A DNA stretch of 64,000 bases from Babesia bovis T2Bo. Lineage: Eukaryota; Apicomplexa; Aconoidasida; Piroplasmida; Babesiidae. The stretch spans positions 372,001 through 436,000 of the forward strand of contig NC_010574.1 of NCBI RefSeq assembly GCF_000165395.2. Reading direction: 5' to 3'. Positions 11,483 to 20,943 of the stretch are shown piece by piece (the stretch's first letter is position 1; each line of letters opens with the position of its first letter). Under the pieces are notes generated by a model that saw nothing but the letters and a program-made list of their open reading frames with translations, had not been told where the DNA came from and ran no database searches. The translations under genes were made by a program, and so were the position numbers.

Positions 11483-11707
11483 TATGTTGTTTAATGATAT
11501 TTGAGTTATATAGTACAGTGTATGCCAATTGGTTTGAGTTTCCTGGGCTCACGTAATATGGCACTGACAGTAGTTCATCCTATATACATGACGTACAGTA
11601 ATGACCCTATATAAATCTTAGTACTATATATTAATACAAATTGTTAAGCGGGTTGTTATTTCCAATCCATTTATTCTATTTTTTTTGCGGTATGACCTTG
11701 AGTAGAT

Positions 11708-12973
11708 TTACACTCTGGGTTCGAATATGGGTAGGACTCTTGCAAATTGTTCTGGGCGTTTAAGTAGGATCATATCGGCTATCCAGGCGATATTACGTAT
11801 TTCTTGTTGTTTCAGCTTTAGCCATGCGTAGAAAATTCCAAAGTGCAATTGCTGCTCGAAACACTGTTCACACAGCTTAACGCTTTCTGCATAGAAGTGA
11901 TCTTCCAGTGAGCGTTCTCCCACGTCAAACTTTGAACTTCTTCCTTCGGCCTGCGGGCACATTATTAACAATGTGTTACACTTACTCTTCCAAGGCTACC
12001 CTTGCACATATCGTATAATCTAGCATACTTGGGGTACGGTGCTAGTGCTTGTTGCAGTGTTGCTTCGTTGAATGCTTTGCAGAGCCGTTCTGTACCGTAT
12101 GGGTATAGGTATCCAATGCTGCTGTATAGTTTATTGCGGTCCTGCACTACTGAGCTAAGGTTAATACAGTTTAGCGTGAGTGCGAGATCCCTAAAATCGG
12201 CTTCCGTGCGCAGTATATGTCCCATGACTTCTGCGGAAGTGCCTCCCAGTGAGTTGGAGAATTCATAGAAGTCTTCCAACCATGCCTTCTTAAGGAAGCT
12301 CTTGAGCAGCGTAATACTGGAAGGATCTAGCACAGACTGCTTTTTGGAATCTGAAATGGCTGGCAGCACTCTCTCGAAGTAAGTCCCTAGGAACAATCAG
12401 TTGTATATTGCATAGCCTACCGATGGGTGTATCACAAAGGATGATACGGTGCAAGTCTTCTACTGACTGGCACATATCAGCGTCCATGAGGGTTTCTAGT
12501 CCTCGGAACCATCCTATAGGATCGACACGTTCCATGAGTTCTTCTGGCGTCTTTCTGTTGCTGACGCCTTGCAGTAGTGCGATGAGGTTGTCAATCATTT
12601 TTTCTCTCCTAGATATCATTATGTTTACATGCACGTTGCACCTACGCTACGAAGTCGAGAAATATGGCCAATTTGCCATCGGACTGCTGGCACAGGTACC
12701 TGGGTCAGTATATGATTTTATGTGTTTGACATACGCAAAATCGTTTGCCAATTTTTCATTACATCTTCTTACTATGCTTGATGCGTTATTTATATCTTGT
12801 TCGTGATAGAACGCGGTACCGTAGTCGGTGCCCTCTAGTATGTTTCTCAGATCATCTAGATTTTCTGCTGTTTTCATTTTTTTATAGTCTAGGGGCGTCA
12901 GAAAGGTGGCTCTATAGCCTCTGACGATACCTTCTAGGTACCCATATTTAGCGTTGAAAAGTGCAAGTTCCAT
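11708..12973 (-). CDS. VMA6: V-type proton ATPase V0 subunit d, four exons
   Basis: Subunit d sits on the membrane V0 ring and couples it to the V1 rotor stalk. Coding exons on the minus strand are 12973-12651, 12608-12421, 12386-11986 and 11950-11708, giving 384 residues (family about 350). Recognisable parts are the start NAKYGYLEGIVRGYRA, the TDYGTAFYHE region, KMIDNLIALLQG, ILCDTPIG and YFERVLP, the LGGTSAEVM turn, and the C-terminal block LHFGIFYAWLKLKQQEIRNI followed by AWIADM. Introns are 42, 34 and 35 nt. The first splice (donor at 12650) was chosen because it aligns PMANWPYFSTSREK with the conserved helix before MIDN; it leaves about six extra residues before that helix. Only 29 nt separate its ATG from the stop of the upstream gene. 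Confidence 0.92.
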
Positions 12974-13002
12974 TTTGACTGACTATGGTGTATGCCTGCG
13001 CG

Positions 13003-16000
13003 TCACAGGTCGAGTTGGCTGGGTGAGTGTCGGAAGAGGTGTAAAGCCCAACTACGTCTTTCCCAGTTTTTTCTGAATTTTTGTTCTATTAATTTTGCGG
13101 TGATTGCTTCTGCGAGTTCTCCGCGCGTTGCTGACTCGCGTATGACCGCTGACGTGATATCGATGTTGCAGAATGCGTATACTGCTCTTGCTAGTGCTAC
13201 TACTTGCCTGTTCGTCAGATCCCAGAATGGTCTATATATATCTAGTTCTGACATACATCTTTCGATATGTCGTTCAACGTTTTTGCGTATAGTTCTTTCC
13301 CATGTCCCTGCTATATACCCTGATTTGAAGTATGCTACAACGTATAGCAACACTAGTGGTCCTACTCCGAAGAAGTAGTTTGCTATGGCGAGTGTGATAC
13401 AGATGATCATGACCAGTTGTGTTACTTTTGGGTGTTGCCATGAGAATAGGTTGAGGAACTTTTCATATCGCATGGTAAACAGGTTGATATAGTAGTTTCC
13501 TACTACTATTTGTCCTCTAGCTTTCCTTAACATTCCTATAACTGTCATTTTATGCTCCGTTTCCATATCAACATCACTTTCCAGTCCATCGTATTCCGAT
13601 GGTTGTTTTGAATCATCTGGTGGCAGTATATCTCCTTCTTCTACATCTGACTGTCGTCTTCTTATTTTGTTGACGTATATATGTTTGATGTACGAATAGA
13701 GTCTCCCTCTTTTATTTGTATTTTCTGTCGTTACAATTTGGTCCTTGACACTACTCAGCTTTGGTTTTTCTGTTTGTTCTTCTTCTGACTTTGGTGTTGT
13801 ACCTTTATCAGCATCTTCTTTTTGTATGCTATTGAATGCCTTGTATTCTTCTTCACCAGATTCCGAGTAACTGTCATCAACTTCCGACTCTTCACTTTCT
13901 TCAATGAATACAGGGTCCAGCGCGACGTCTTCCATATGCATTGTGTTTTTAACTTCGGGTATGACTGAGAAGTTTTCATATTCAACATCTTCTGGTTTTG
14001 TGTATATGTTATCAGTTTCCGTTTTCTTCGTATGGCCTAGTATTAAACTTGCTTTTTGTTTGGACTTTCTATGTTTCCGAGGATTGTTAACTATGCGTAT
14101 AGATTGTCCTGGTACTATTTGGAAGCTTTTAGATTTACGCTTACAGAATCCCTTTTCTCCTAATTTTGTGATTAGTTTACATCTGGGTGGCTTTGCACCT
14201 CTGACTGCATTTTGAAAGTTAGGCATTAATCCATCCTGTACTATATTATCTGTATAATCCATTTTCTTGGTCGTTGCAAACATGATAAGCGCTGATAGCA
14301 TGGTATAAAGCAGCCTTATAAGATGTATTACTATGGTCGGTACAAATTGTGTTAGGGTTGTTCCAACTATATTAGGCATAGTATACATTCGCCGTGGCGA
14401 TTCAATTTCTTCAAAATCCTCTTCTTCGTTAACCCATGGGTCATCACTTTCGGATTCTAGTGTTAATGGTTCCACTGCTGGTTGATATAGCGTCTCCTTT
14501 GCAACTTCTTGGGGGGATATGCTACGTTCCCATTTAGTGTCATTATCCACGTGTTCATTTATTGTTACATTTGTTCTGAATCGGTTAATCATTGGGAATT
14601 TGAATCTTGATTTCAAATCGGTATTTTCCGGTGGCGGTGACACGGGTTCATTTGGGTTATATTTCATATTGTTTGTTTTTGCTATACTGATTATTCCCTT
14701 ACGTATAGATCCCAGTGGATTCATTTTTTTGGATACATTATTTTTTGCGATTGTTGTTGAATCGTTTGTTGGTGTTACCCTTGGTATGTCATCTCCTTGT
14801 TTGACCTCACTAGTGGATGGATTGTTATCGGTTTCTTCTTGTTTAGCAAAGAATCCTTTGTTGCTAGTCCTTCTGGTTAGTTGTGAGCTCATCTTTACAT
14901 TTTCTCTTTCCACACTATGGTTTATTTCTCCCATTAAATTGTTGGTAATATCCAGTTTTACTGGAGATGCGCGTCGTGTACTGGGTGTTGTGTTTCTTGC
15001 TGACATTACACTTATTTTCCTATGTTTCGTTATCCATTTACGTCTTCTTACAAAGGTGAATGTATGTGCTTCCTTATACCACACTGACGTCCAGTTTTTT
15101 GCATACATCCATCCATTTTCATCTGTTTCTTCTGAGATTAGCACTTTCGCTTTATTGATGATGTTAGGTGGTATGGATACCATCCTGCCATCTTTTGAGG
15201 ACATATTCGGTCTGTCATAGAACCTTAGGCATTCTTTGCTGTAGACTCCCAGTACTGACTTGCGTTCATTTTCATACCACTCTCTGCTAAGTTCTTCTAC
15301 GGGTGGCGTGATTGACATTATTCTCAGTGGTCTTCGTTGTTGCAACTCCTCCGCTGGGTTTACTGCTTCATCGTTAAGTTTTGTACATACTCTAATCCTG
15401 TGCAGCAGATGTAGCGTTTGTATATCTCCCATTCCACCTGCTAGTGTAATGAATAAAGTCATCATGATATACTTGAGAGTGAATATTACGTTTTGTAGCC
15501 ACGGCACAACTCCCCAGGGGTACGGCGGTGGATAGTAGTATATGGAGTGCATTGCCTTGAGTACGCTGTGTCCATCTGCTGGTTTGATGTTATCCAATGA
15601 GTTTGGTGCTATATGGTTGAGGAATAACCCCGCTAGGTACGAGTGTACTATACCCTTATGATTGCAGGATTCCACTTGTGTCCCTGGGTGTGAGATATAT
15701 GAAACGTATGGGTTCATAGCTTGGTTTGGTGTTAGCATTGGGTGATCTCTGTGTTCTATCGTTACTGCATGTTCCTTTCCAATCATTCCATCTACACAGT
15801 ATGATGACGACCTGTTACGTATATCTCGGTCTTTTATATATACCTTCCGCGTGACTAGGATTCTCGCGTTTACTACTTCATTTACTACATGGCTATTCTG
15901 GTTAAGGAACGCCTTTCGTTTGGTGCATATGGCACAAACCGGTTTAGGCAGTAGCAGGAACTTGAGCGTTATTCTTTGTGGCAATATTGCCACTAGCAGT

Positions 16001-17880
16001 GGGTATTTCAGCAGGATGCCGGTGATTGACTTTCTGTAGTCTGCGTTGCACATGAGTGAGTAGAACATGAGTGGCATCATTACAAATAGCATTAGCTTAT
16101 CTTGGTAGAACCCTAGTGCCAGTATTATGTACACTATCCAGAATATAGATACCGTTGTGCTTTTGAATTGGAGTACACGTGTAACATATCCTCCTAGTGT
16201 TTTAATGGTTCTATATGCCGCCACTACCCGCTTAATATTGGTCATTAGCATATGCAATCCACCTGATGTCGACGCTTTTGTTGCGTTCCCTAGGTATTCT
16301 TGTGGCGAGTGGTGTGATATCTTGACTGGGTCCATGAAGTTTCCATAGTGTTTCGGTGTAACTATTGATAGTACAATATACCCTGGTTGCGGTACCTTTG
16401 CTTTGACTTTTGAGGTATTGATCACTGAGTTCGGATTCGGGATATCAGATAGGTTTAGTCTTTTCTGGTTCAGTGGGTTAACTGCTTCTATATGCTTCAG
16501 GATGCATGTTTTTGGCTTGGATGGCTCCACTACACTGAAGTCGCAATTGGTTATTGCTGCACTCCCAATATACATATCACTGCTTGTAACAACGTGTACC
16601 CATACGTAATCATGTGTGAAATTTTGGTACATTGGCAGGTATATGCACGCATCCTCTCCGTATGTAAATGATCGTTTGCGTATTATTACCTTTCGTTTCT
16701 CTGATCCTTTATTCAATCCCCAGAGCTTCGATAACATGTTATATCCCTGTCCATGTGGCACTGTGTTTGTTGCGTTATTCTGCTTCACCTTTTGTTTATC
16801 TTCCTCCATGTTTTCAACAGCACCTGGTGTTAAGTTAGCTTGTCGCTTTAGATATTCTCGCTGCAGTACTAACTGATCGCTGCATAAATCTGGGCTACGA
16901 TCTCTTGCTGAATTCCGTTGATTTTCCTGTCCATGCAGTTCTTCATCACCGGACACATTGGACCATGTGCGGTGTATTTCTGGTTCACCACCTTGTGTTG
17001 GTAATGGTAGGTTAAGGACATAGAAGCTGCTGTTATGTTCCACTATGCAGGACAGCGAAACTCCATCTGGGAGTGGTACGTGTAGTAGTTGCATTATACT
17101 TAGTTTCATGAATGTGAATGCTGCTTTCCTTCTTGGTGTGGTTTCCATGTTATGCGATTTTGGGAAGAATTCTAGATGCCATAGGTAGAATGGCAATCTC
17201 CATGCAAGGTGTTTACTACGGATGGAATTTTGATTCACAAAGTTGCGAAGCGACCCGTATTTAACTGTGCATAGTACTGCTAGTGTCCAATCAGCTGCTA
17301 CTTTATAATTGCTGGTTGCCAACCAGAGTACACTATCATCGGTATACAGCTTGGCTGTTGATCTTCCAACGCGATTGTCGGCGTCTATATCTCGGAATAT
17401 GTCGTTGATGTTGTCTCCCGAGAGCGGTGCTTTATTTTTGAAGTTGCTGAAGTCGGGTCCTTTATCACCGATATATATCTTTGGTGGCTTCACAACAAGC
17501 TTCCATTCGTAGAATCTCCTTGGCCCTTGCGTATCTGCTTTGAATTCTGCTCCTGCGATCATCCAGCTTGCTGTTGCGTATCTCAGTGTTAATGATAGGT
17601 TTTCAGGGTCACATTTCCTACATTTTGGCGGTTTCCGGAAGGAATACAGCCTATCGTTGTGTAGAACAATGTAACATCGTTTATAGCGCCTGGTGTGTGA
17701 CGTGCGTCTAAACAGCCACTGTTGCATAGTAAATCGGCATTGTGGCGGCAGTGAGTGGCTTTCAGGTGTTCTATCACCTGCAGCCGTGTAATGTGCATCC
17801 ATTGCGATATTGTATACTGCAATGGTGACTATGTGTAACCTCGTGATTCCAACAACACTACACAGTACATTAAGAGACAT
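13003..17880 (-). CDS. Giant PH/C2-like multi-pass membrane protein
   Basis: A single 4.9-kb exon encoding up to 1625 residues. Near the N-terminus is a PH-like fold (MQQWLFRRTSHTRRYKRCYIV through LWLATSNYKVAADWTLAVLC, about 52-235), followed by a region with C2-like strands (FMKLSIMQLLHVPLPDG, EDACIYLPMYQNFTHDYVWV). Hydrophobic segments occur near residues 575-625 (a hairpin like those at the C-terminus of MCTP-type proteins), about 815-850, about 1180-1210 and near the C-terminus (VMIICITLAIANYFFGVGPL). Long Ser/Lys/Glu-rich linkers lie between. I infer a lipid-binding, membrane-tethered organiser of contact sites or secretion; no orthologue is named. The ATG at 17802 (MDAHYTAAGD) is a likelier start than 17880, which lies just 5 nt after the VPS72 stop. 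Confidence 0.82.
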   Translation of the reverse strand: MSLNVLCSVVGITRLHIVTIAVYNIAMDAHYTAAGDRTPESHSLPPQCRFTMQQWLFRRTSHTRRYKRCYIVLHNDRLYSFRKPPKCRKCDPENLSLTLRYATASWMIAGAEFKADTQGPRRFYEWKLVVKPPKIYIGDKGPDFSNFKNKAPLSGDNINDIFRDIDADNRVGRSTAKLYTDDSVLWLATSNYKVAADWTLAVLCTVKYGSLRNFVNQNSIRSKHLAWRLPFYLWHLEFFPKSHNMETTPRRKAAFTFMKLSIMQLLHVPLPDGVSLSCIVEHNSSFYVLNLPLPTQGGEPEIHRTWSNVSGDEELHGQENQRNSARDRSPDLCSDQLVLQREYLKRQANLTPGAVENMEEDKQKVKQNNATNTVPHGQGYNMLSKLWGLNKGSEKRKVIIRKRSFTYGEDACIYLPMYQNFTHDYVWVHVVTSSDMYIGSAAITNCDFSVVEPSKPKTCILKHIEAVNPLNQKRLNLSDIPNPNSVINTSKVKAKVPQPGYIVLSIVTPKHYGNFMDPVKISHHSPQEYLGNATKASTSGGLHMLMTNIKRVVAAYRTIKTLGGYVTRVLQFKSTTVSIFWIVYIILALGFYQDKLMLFVMMPLMFYSLMCNADYRKSITGILLKYPLLVAILPQRITLKFLLLPKPVCAICTKRKAFLNQNSHVVNEVVNARILVTRKVYIKDRDIRNRSSSYCVDGMIGKEHAVTIEHRDHPMLTPNQAMNPYVSYISHPGTQVESCNHKGIVHSYLAGLFLNHIAPNSLDNIKPADGHSVLKAMHSIYYYPPPYPWGVVPWLQNVIFTLKYIMMTLFITLAGGMGDIQTLHLLHRIRVCTKLNDEAVNPAEELQQRRPLRIMSITPPVEELSREWYENERKSVLGVYSKECLRFYDRPNMSSKDGRMVSIPPNIINKAKVLISEETDENGWMYAKNWTSVWYKEAHTFTFVRRRKWITKHRKISVMSARNTTPSTRRASPVKLDITNNLMGEINHSVERENVKMSSQLTRRTSNKGFFAKQEETDNNPSTSEVKQGDDIPRVTPTNDSTTIAKNNVSKKMNPLGSIRKGIISIAKTNNMKYNPNEPVSPPPENTDLKSRFKFPMINRFRTNVTINEHVDNDTKWERSISPQEVAKETLYQPAVEPLTLESESDDPWVNEEEDFEEIESPRRMYTMPNIVGTTLTQFVPTIVIHLIRLLYTMLSALIMFATTKKMDYTDNIVQDGLMPNFQNAVRGAKPPRCKLITKLGEKGFCKRKSKSFQIVPGQSIRIVNNPRKHRKSKQKASLILGHTKKTETDNIYTKPEDVEYENFSVIPEVKNTMHMEDVALDPVFIEESEESEVDDSYSESGEEEYKAFNSIQKEDADKGTTPKSEEEQTEKPKLSSVKDQIVTTENTNKRGRLYSYIKHIYVNKIRRRQSDVEEGDILPPDDSKQPSEYDGLESDVDMETEHKMTVIGMLRKARGQIVVGNYYINLFTMRYEKFLNLFSWQHPKVTQLVMIICITLAIANYFFGVGPLVLLYVVAYFKSGYIAGTWERTIRKNVERHIERCMSELDIYRPFWDLTNRQVVALARAVYAFCNIDITSAVIRESATRGELAEAITAKLIEQKFRKNWERRSWALHLFRHSPSQLDL

Positions 17881-17885
17881 TATTT

Positions 17886-19262
17886 TTAATCACTATAACA
17901 CAGTTCTTCAATCATATCTTCCAATCTATCAAGTTCTGCTGCGACATGGCGGTCAATTCCATCTGCATGGCACATTCTGAGCGCGTTGAAGGCATCCGAC
18001 CCGCTGTAATAGCACTTGGTCAATGGATCTAGATAACGTGCTGGTTTGCCTGTAATGGCACATATTTGCGTTAGGGCCTCCTTTGTATCGTTAAATGACG
18101 CCACTGCTTCTTCATAGTACTCTGGAACTTTGCCACTGGTGAACATGTATAACTCCAATGGCTTCTCGACGTCATGTTTTGACGGTATGGTTGGTGCTTC
18201 TTGTCCTTCTTCTGTAGCTTTTCCAACGATGGAGAGCAGTGAGTTCCAGCATACCCATATGTCGTAGTTACCCTTGTAATTCCATTTTTTGATTTCTTCG
18301 TAGTACTTTTTCTCATCTTCCTGGTAATATTGACTAGACATCAGATAGAACATACCCATGCCTTCATTTTTTCAAGTGAGCGTGTATTAGCTGCTTCGTT
18401 CTTGAGTGCCATTTCCATCAATTGTTCCTGTGTAAGGTGTTTTTTCTTAGTTTCCTGGCGTTTATGGGCGGCTCCTGCTGACATTTCGGTTTTTATTAGA
18501 TCACGTTTCCGTTCCATTTCGTTGGCGGCTTTAGTCTTAATTTTAGTGGACGCTCTTACAGAGCGGTCCGTTAGAACTTCATTTCCTTGTGTTGCAAATT
18601 CTTTAGTTTTTATTTTACGCTCGGGGGGTGTGGACTTGGTGACCTAATACGTATCCATCTCATATTGCTAGACTTACATTCTGTCGCCTTATATCCCGCT
18701 TGGCAATTTGTTGCCTTTTTAATGCTGGATCGACATAAGAACCGTGTTTGCGTGTTTTCTTTTCTTTTAGATATGATTCATCCACTTCCTCATCTGATTT
18801 CTGCGGCGCGTGAGTAGGTATTCAGCAGAACGTACATCAGTTTCAGGGTCGTCAAAGTCAGAGTCGGTGGAGTATGCGTATTGCTCTTCCCCTTCACTGC
18901 AGTTGTAATCTTCATCAACTGCTTCTTCTTCCCATGTGTTATGTCCCCAAAACTGCTGATCCTTTTCAAGTTCTTCTCCAAGTAGTTGTGTATATCTATA
19001 CTGATTACATTTTCTTTATTTCAACTTACTTCTTCCCGCGAGTTTCTCTTTTAGGTAGCTCCAAGGCCACGCCAACGCTCATTTCATCGAAGGAAGACTC
19101 GTCATCCGATTCTTCAAAATCGGAGTCTTCCTCATCGTCATCGCTTGTATCTTCACTAGAAGTCATTTCTGGCTCTTCTTCTTCGTCATAAGTTTTATTG
19201 TCTTCCACTTGAGCTTTGCTATCAGGAGAATGCTCATCTATTTCTTCTCGAGCGCTTGTCAT
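17886..19262 (-). CDS. VPS72: YL1/VPS72-like SWR1 (SRCAP) chromatin-remodelling subunit, five exons
   Basis: Subunit of the complex that exchanges H2A for H2A.Z. Minus-strand coding exons are 19262-19030, 18995-18836, 18800-18678, 18643-18356 and 18320-17886, giving 412 residues with introns of 34, 35, 34 and 35 nt. The N-terminal part matches the YL1 histone-chaperone region: a Glu/Asp-rich tract, TQLLGEELEKDQQFWGHNTW and STDSDFDDPETDKSDEE. The middle has RSVRASTKIKTKAAN and HLTQEQLMEMALKNEAANTR like other YL1 proteins. The C-terminus carries the YL1_C motif AITGKPARYLDPLTKCYY. The exon 1-2 acceptor at 18996 was preferred over one five bases earlier in the transcript because only it keeps the conserved frame. 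An H2B gene is in the same window, but I infer no functional linkage from that. Confidence 0.88.
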
Positions 19263-19435
19263 TTTAGTTGAGCGTTCAAAAGTCCACTATGCCTTGCGAT
19301 ATATGATTGTGGCTAGTATATATAATGCGATAGTTTATATATTCTTTTGTAGTTATTATTTTAACAGTTATGTACAAATTGTAGTGATTAGGTCAGTAAC
19401 GTGGGTCACCGATTCCCACATATGACGTTCTACTT

Positions 19436-19505
19436 TAGATAGCAACACATTATGGCTATCTAGTGGCACTCGGTACATCTTTTGCCACTGGCTAGAGATG
19501 TACCG
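19436..19505 (+). promoter_or_regulatory. Interleaved inverted repeats across a start codon (possible pseudoknot)
   Basis: Three perfect inverted repeats lie in 70 nt. They are 19436-19443 with 19455-19462 (8 bp), 19462-19468 with 19483-19489 (AGTGGCA/TGCCACT, 7 bp) and 19471-19480 with 19496-19505 (CGGTACATCT/AGATGTACCG, 10 bp). The second and third are interleaved, the topology of an H-type pseudoknot or of mutually exclusive stems. The 3' strand of the 10-bp stem contains the ATG at 19498. The pairing is read directly; a regulatory role in translation start is inference. Confidence 0.5.
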
Positions 19506-20913
19506 CTGCCGTTTTTCTTTATGCACGTCTGCTGGTCGTTTTGCATACACACTTCTTCCTAGGAGGCTGGGATCTGCTGGTATAGCAACGGCTTCTTCAG
19601 ACCAAGAGTACCTAGAAAGATGGAAGTTGCTTTACCAGTACACTAAACGGCTTGCTAGGAACAAGGTTGACCTCACGGGTACCAAGTGTGCTATACTGCT
19701 CTTCAGTATACACCAGGTTCTACTGGACCAGAGCGTGATTCGCGGTTACTCAAAAGGGGACAGGGTGACTTATTTATGGGACCCTCGTACCCATACAGGC
19801 AACGTAGTCAGTGAGTTACCATCTTCTCTACGCCATGGACCTGATGTCGCTTTAATAGACACCAAGGAATTGATACGTTACTTTCGTTTTATGGCTATCC
19901 TGAGGCCGTATTATACCTTATCATGTGTAAAAAAGGATATATGTCTTGACCGGAGGCATATGGATACACCAGAGGAGCGCCCTGTGGAGTTGAAACAACC
20001 TGGTTTACCAAAGGATCAAGGGGACTTGTACTCTTCAGTGTTTACTAACTTGCTAGCTGATAACACATTACCCAGTCGTCCACAATATCGCACTAGTACA
20101 AAATCGCAAATCGGACCCCTGCGAATATCTTCGGATGACATTATAGTCTATCCCAGGCAGTTTACGGAGCCACTGTACATTGACGTGGGATTGGAGCCCT
20201 TGGACAACTGTAACCACGTTACTTCACATGATACTATATACTTAGTAGAAAAGTGCCTAGAGGAGCTACTGACCATGTTATTAGTTTTACTTCAGGACCA
20301 TAACACAGTGAGTGCACGATGCGTGGTTCCCATGTTTGTGGTCACGATGCTATATGGCCCGAAGATGCAAGTAAGGCACAAGGGGGGTATATTAGAGTCA
20401 TACAAGCAATTTCACAGCGGGGTGTTGCACTCGGTCATTGCCGATAACGTCACGGACCTGTCCTACAGGTATGTTAGTTATTTTCCCATCACAATATCTA
20501 GGAGCATTGCATACCTCATGAACTCCTGTTTAAATTTAAATGACATGAAACTACTTTGCCGTATTGCTACCTCGAAATTACAGGGGTCTGCATATATCCC
20601 TCTAGAGTGGTTGGAGAACATATGCTATGCATGTTCTAGGGCTTACTATGATGCTGATGACATATACCACGCTGCATCTAAGCACATAGCTATTCATGGT
20701 CATGGCGGGAGTGCTGCCGCATGCTTGAATTTACTGTGGAGCTTTTCGCGCGTAGGCAAGGCTCATATGGTGGAATCGATTTTAGTCCCTCGCATTTGCG
20801 AGTTCAGTGCAGGCGAGTTGCGCTCTCTTAGTCCTGGATTGCGCCTTCGTGCTGCGGCATCTCTGAAGGAGTACTTACCAGCTCACTTAATGGCCACTCT
20901 TACTGCAGATTGA
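19498..20913 (+). CDS. Probable mitochondrial helical-repeat protein
   Basis: A 471-residue single-exon protein. The first about 35 residues are Arg/Ser/Ala-rich without acidic residues (MYRCRFSLCTSAGRFAYTLL, then PRRLGSAG), as in a mitochondrial targeting peptide. The body is predicted to be largely helical. Its C-terminal third has degenerate repeat-like helices (ISRSIAYLMNSCLNLNDMKL, LEWLENICYACSRAYY, AACLNLLWSFSRVGKAHM) resembling the heptatrico/octotricopeptide RNA-binding proteins that expanded in apicomplexan mitochondria. No RAP domain is seen. The family call is tentative. The start codon is embedded in inverted repeats. The stop is 30 nt from the convergent stop of the next gene. 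Confidence 0.75.
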   Translation: MYRCRFSLCTSAGRFAYTLLPRRLGSAGIATASSDQEYLERWKLLYQYTKRLARNKVDLTGTKCAILLFSIHQVLLDQSVIRGYSKGDRVTYLWDPRTHTGNVVSELPSSLRHGPDVALIDTKELIRYFRFMAILRPYYTLSCVKKDICLDRRHMDTPEERPVELKQPGLPKDQGDLYSSVFTNLLADNTLPSRPQYRTSTKSQIGPLRISSDDIIVYPRQFTEPLYIDVGLEPLDNCNHVTSHDTIYLVEKCLEELLTMLLVLLQDHNTVSARCVVPMFVVTMLYGPKMQVRHKGGILESYKQFHSGVLHSVIADNVTDLSYRYVSYFPITISRSIAYLMNSCLNLNDMKLLCRIATSKLQGSAYIPLEWLENICYACSRAYYDADDIYHAASKHIAIHGHGGSAAACLNLLWSFSRVGKAHMVESILVPRICEFSAGELRSLSPGLRLRAAASLKEYLPAHLMATLTAD

Positions 20914-20943
20914 ATACCAGTGTAATATCTATAGCTAAAGACA

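Noticed and set aside
14519..15220. 233-codon plus-strand open frame
   Set aside because: It is antisense to the giant PH/C2-like gene, has no family signature, and its hydrophobic composition is what the opposite strand of this coding region would give.
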